From VBCK01 sp035511515 (GTDB lineage Bacteria; Pseudomonadota; Gammaproteobacteria; Burkholderiales; Burkholderiaceae_F), in assembly GCA_035511515.1 (NCBI GenBank), contig DATKFG010000133.1, forward strand, positions 1 to 5,861: a DNA stretch of 5,861 bases, written 5' to 3'. Below the pieces are notes generated by a model that was not told where the DNA came from, ran no database searches, and worked only from the letters and a program-made list of their open reading frames with translations. Position numbers and translations under genes: made by a program. Positions 4,207 through 5,861 of the stretch are shown here, piece after piece (within the stretch, counting starts at the first letter, position 1; every line of letters begins with the position of its first letter).

Positions 4207-5418
4207 ATGCTGCGTCGACTCTGGCTCCTGTTTGCCCAGGCCACCACCGTAGGCCTGGGGCTGCTGTTCGTGGTTTCCACGCTCAGGCCGCAATGGCTGG
4301 GGCGCTACTCGGTGACGGCCGACCAGGCCGGCGCGCCGGCGGCCGCCCACGCGGCCGCGGTGGCAACGGCCGCCACATCCGCCGCGACCGGCGTGCGGCA
4401 GGTGCCGATGGGCGACGTGGCTCCGCGCGTGAGCGCAATCGGCTCGTACTCGGATGCGGCCCGGCTCGCGATGCCCGCGGTGGTCAGCGTCTACACGTCC
4501 AAGCAGTTGAAGCGCAGCGGGGCATCCGACGACCCGCTGTTGCGCCAGTTCTTCGGCGACTCGACCGGACTGGAACCGCAGCGCGTGATCAGCCTCGGCT
4601 CCGGCGTAATTGCCTCGCCCGACGGCTACATCCTGACCAACAACCACGTGGTGCAGGCCGGCGATGAAATCGCCGTGGCGCTGACCGATGGCCGACGCGT
4701 GCCGGCCCATCTGGTGGGCGCCGACCCCGACACCGACCTGGCCGTGCTGAAGGTGGAGGTACAGAATCTGCCCGCCATCACGTTCGGCCGATCCGAGACG
4801 CTGCGGGTGGGCGATGTGGTGCTGGCGATCGGCAACCCGTTCGACGTCGGCCAGACCGTCACGATGGGGATCGTGTCCGCGCTGGGACGCACCAACCTGG
4901 GGATCAATACGCTGGAGAACTTCATCCAGACCGATGCGTCCATCAACCAGGGCAATTCGGGCGGCGCGCTGATCGACAGCAACGGACTGTTGATCGGCAT
5001 CAATACCGCCATTTTTTCCCGCTCCGGGGGCTCGGTCGGCATCGGTTTCGCGATCCCCACCAGCATCGTGACCCACGTGATGGACCAGATCGTCCATACG
5101 GGGCGCGTCCATCATGGATTTTTCGGCATCGAGCCGTATGACATCACGCCGGAACTGGTCGACGCGATGCGGCTGAAGCGCAGCGACGGCGTGGTGGTCA
5201 ACGGTGTGCTGCGCAACGCGCCGGCCGGACGCGCCGGCATGGAGCCCGGCGACATCCTGCTGTCGATCAACGGCAGCGCGGTCTCCGACAGCCGGTCGAT
5301 GCTGAATCAGATCGCGCAGCTCGAGCCGGGCACCAACGCGGCGGTGCGCGTGCTGCGGGAAGCGCGCGAAGTGGACCTGTCGATTACGGTCGGAGAGCGG
5401 CCGCCACCACCGCGGTGA
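4207..5418 (+). CDS. HtrA/DegS-type membrane-anchored periplasmic serine protease with one PDZ domain
   Basis: This is a 403-residue S1C (trypsin-like) protease. Residues about 7-26 form one hydrophobic segment after MLRR, an uncleaved anchor or signal that places the protease in the periplasm. An Ala-rich spacer (about 41-62) follows. The protease domain (about 80-300) has the full catalytic triad: His147 in LTNNHVV, Asp177 in DPDTDLAVLKV and Ser251 in INQGNSGGAL. A single PDZ domain (about 305-395) includes GFFGIEP and GRAGMEPGDILLSINGSAV. One PDZ plus an N-terminal anchor is the DegS layout rather than the two-PDZ DegP/DegQ layout. The role is therefore quality control or regulated cleavage of envelope proteins, and the substrate is unknown. 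Relatives are sometimes misnamed 2-alkenal reductase. It ends in GERPPPPR and is divergent from sspA. The ATG start is preferred over GTG 4180 because of its ribosome-binding site. Confidence 0.93.
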   Translation: MLRRLWLLFAQATTVGLGLLFVVSTLRPQWLGRYSVTADQAGAPAAAHAAAVATAATSAATGVRQVPMGDVAPRVSAIGSYSDAARLAMPAVVSVYTSKQLKRSGASDDPLLRQFFGDSTGLEPQRVISLGSGVIASPDGYILTNNHVVQAGDEIAVALTDGRRVPAHLVGADPDTDLAVLKVEVQNLPAITFGRSETLRVGDVVLAIGNPFDVGQTVTMGIVSALGRTNLGINTLENFIQTDASINQGNSGGALIDSNGLLIGINTAIFSRSGGSVGIGFAIPTSIVTHVMDQIVHTGRVHHGFFGIEPYDITPELVDAMRLKRSDGVVVNGVLRNAPAGRAGMEPGDILLSINGSAVSDSRSMLNQIAQLEPGTNAAVRVLREAREVDLSITVGERPPPPR

Positions 5419-5549
5419 CCCTCACCCCCTCCCCTCTCCCGCTTGCGCGGGCGAGGGGCGATCGACCGGTGCTCCGTTGAGCGTCAGCGTTGATTGGGGG
5501 CAGTGGGTCGCCCCTCGCCCGCGCAGCGGGAGATGAGAGGGGGTGAGGG
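5419..5549. repeat. Long imperfect inverted repeat between convergent genes
   Basis: The left arm (5419-5461) starts CCCTCACCCCCTCCCCTCTC and ends GCGAGGGGCGA. The right arm (5508-5549) is its reverse complement with two mismatches and one missing base. The 46-nt centre is unrelated and codes for nothing I can see. Each arm also holds a small internal hairpin (CCCGC/GCGGG in the left arm). The repeat begins on the base after the protease stop codon and ends 20 bp before the Uma2 stop codon, so it could block read-through from both sides. CCCTCACCCC...CTCTCCCGC palindromes of this kind are familiar as dispersed intergenic repeats in GC-rich proteobacteria. There is no transposase and no clear target duplication. 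Confidence 0.8.
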
Positions 5550-5569
5550 TGCCGACCGGCCAGGCCGAC

Positions 5570-5860
5570 TCAGGAGCCGAACAGGGTTGCGAGCTCAACG
5601 CGGGCAGCCGGCAGACTGCGGGCAGCCACGGATGCGGGCACGCGGTGTTCCGTGACGACGGCGTAGCCCTCGCTCCCGGGTTCGAGGTGGCGCAGCAGCA
5701 CCTGGCCTTCGAGGTCAACCATCCACAGTTCCGGGATCCCGTGCCTTGCATAGAGCGGGGCCTTGACGGTGCGGTCGAACCGCAACGTCGTGTCAGCGAC
5801 CTCGATCGCCAGCAGGACGTCTTCCGGCCCGGGAAGAACCGGCCGGCGCCTGCATTCGGG
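5570..5860 (-). CDS. Uma2 family protein (DUF820, PD-(D/E)XK nuclease-like), C-terminal part only
   Basis: The last 96 residues are visible, ending at TGA (5572-5570); the N-terminus lies beyond the right edge. The segment shows the Uma2 core GPEDVLLAIEVADTTLRFDR, then TVKAPLYARHGIPELWMVDL. It supplies the acidic residue in IEVAD and the Lys in TVK that belong to the PD-(D/E)XK-type active site. The upstream PD part is not in view; the first residues seen, PECRRRP, sit where that region would end. A C-terminal segment with LRHLEPGSEGYAVV and LPAARVELATLFGS follows. Uma2 proteins are annotated as putative endonucleases, with poorly known biological roles, and are often found in many copies in cyanobacteria and some proteobacteria. 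It is convergent with the HtrA-type gene. An in-frame TTG at 5785 could be taken as a start, but the family similarity clearly extends upstream of it. Confidence 0.88.
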   Translation of the reverse strand, partial: PECRRRPVLPGPEDVLLAIEVADTTLRFDRTVKAPLYARHGIPELWMVDLEGQVLLRHLEPGSEGYAVVTEHRVPASVAARSLPAARVELATLFGS

Positions 5861-5861
5861 G

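Noticed and set aside
4189..5115. A 308-codon minus-strand frame opposite the HtrA-type gene
   Set aside because: The composition is His/Arg/Gly-rich without motifs, and the opposite strand encodes a complete protease with all catalytic residues.
5419..5549. Inverted repeat as the terminal repeats of an insertion sequence, or as a CRISPR unit
   Set aside because: The 46-nt centre cannot encode a transposase, there is no flanking target duplication, and only one pair of arms is present with no regular spacing.
5422..5751. A 109-codon minus-strand frame crossing the inverted repeat
   Set aside because: It runs through both repeat arms and the Uma2 coding region in another frame, and its product has no recognisable features.
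1..5861. A new defence, toxin-antitoxin or biosynthetic system
   Set aside because: Every substantial gene belongs to a known family with housekeeping or stress roles. The single Uma2 fragment at the edge is not enough to propose a system.

Overview
The window is about 5.9 kb of GC-rich, densely coding DNA. It looks like a chromosomal segment of a betaproteobacterium, most likely order Burkholderiales. The main reasons are the SspA protein, which has the MMVLYSGTTCPFSQR start and LTPSEKVMRR end I associate with that group, the co-directional sspA-sspB pair, and the MLRR-starting, single-PDZ HtrA-type protease next to it. The assignment rests on remembered protein families; no search was run.

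Layout, left to right. The C-terminal 48 codons of a plus-strand gene come first, probably an outer-membrane beta-barrel protein. A minus-strand tRNA-Thr(UGU) with an encoded CCA end follows, with a recognisable promoter inside a nested inverted repeat. Next is a minus-strand block that reads, in transcription order, sspA, sspB, cstA, ybdD. A leader of about 300 bp separates sspA from a divergent plus-strand membrane-anchored HtrA/DegS-like serine protease. The protease gene ends directly against a long imperfect inverted repeat (two arms of 42-43 nt). Beyond it, the 3' part of a convergent minus-strand Uma2-family gene runs off the right edge.

How the genes fit together. SspA (an RNA-polymerase-associated stringent starvation protein) and SspB (an adaptor delivering ssrA-tagged proteins to ClpXP) form one short-spaced unit. 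CstA (a peptide/pyruvate transporter family member made under carbon starvation in enterobacteria) and YbdD (its small partner) overlap by four bases and must be translationally coupled. The two units point the same way and are 103 bp apart with no convincing terminator between them, so read-through is possible. With the divergent periplasmic protease, the neighbourhood has a starvation and protein-quality-control theme.

No clearly undescribed system is visible. The observations most worth checking are the junction between the protease gene and sspA, where I would expect a nif3-petABC block in many Burkholderiales, the inverted repeat after the protease gene, and the nested hairpin that overlaps the tRNA promoter.
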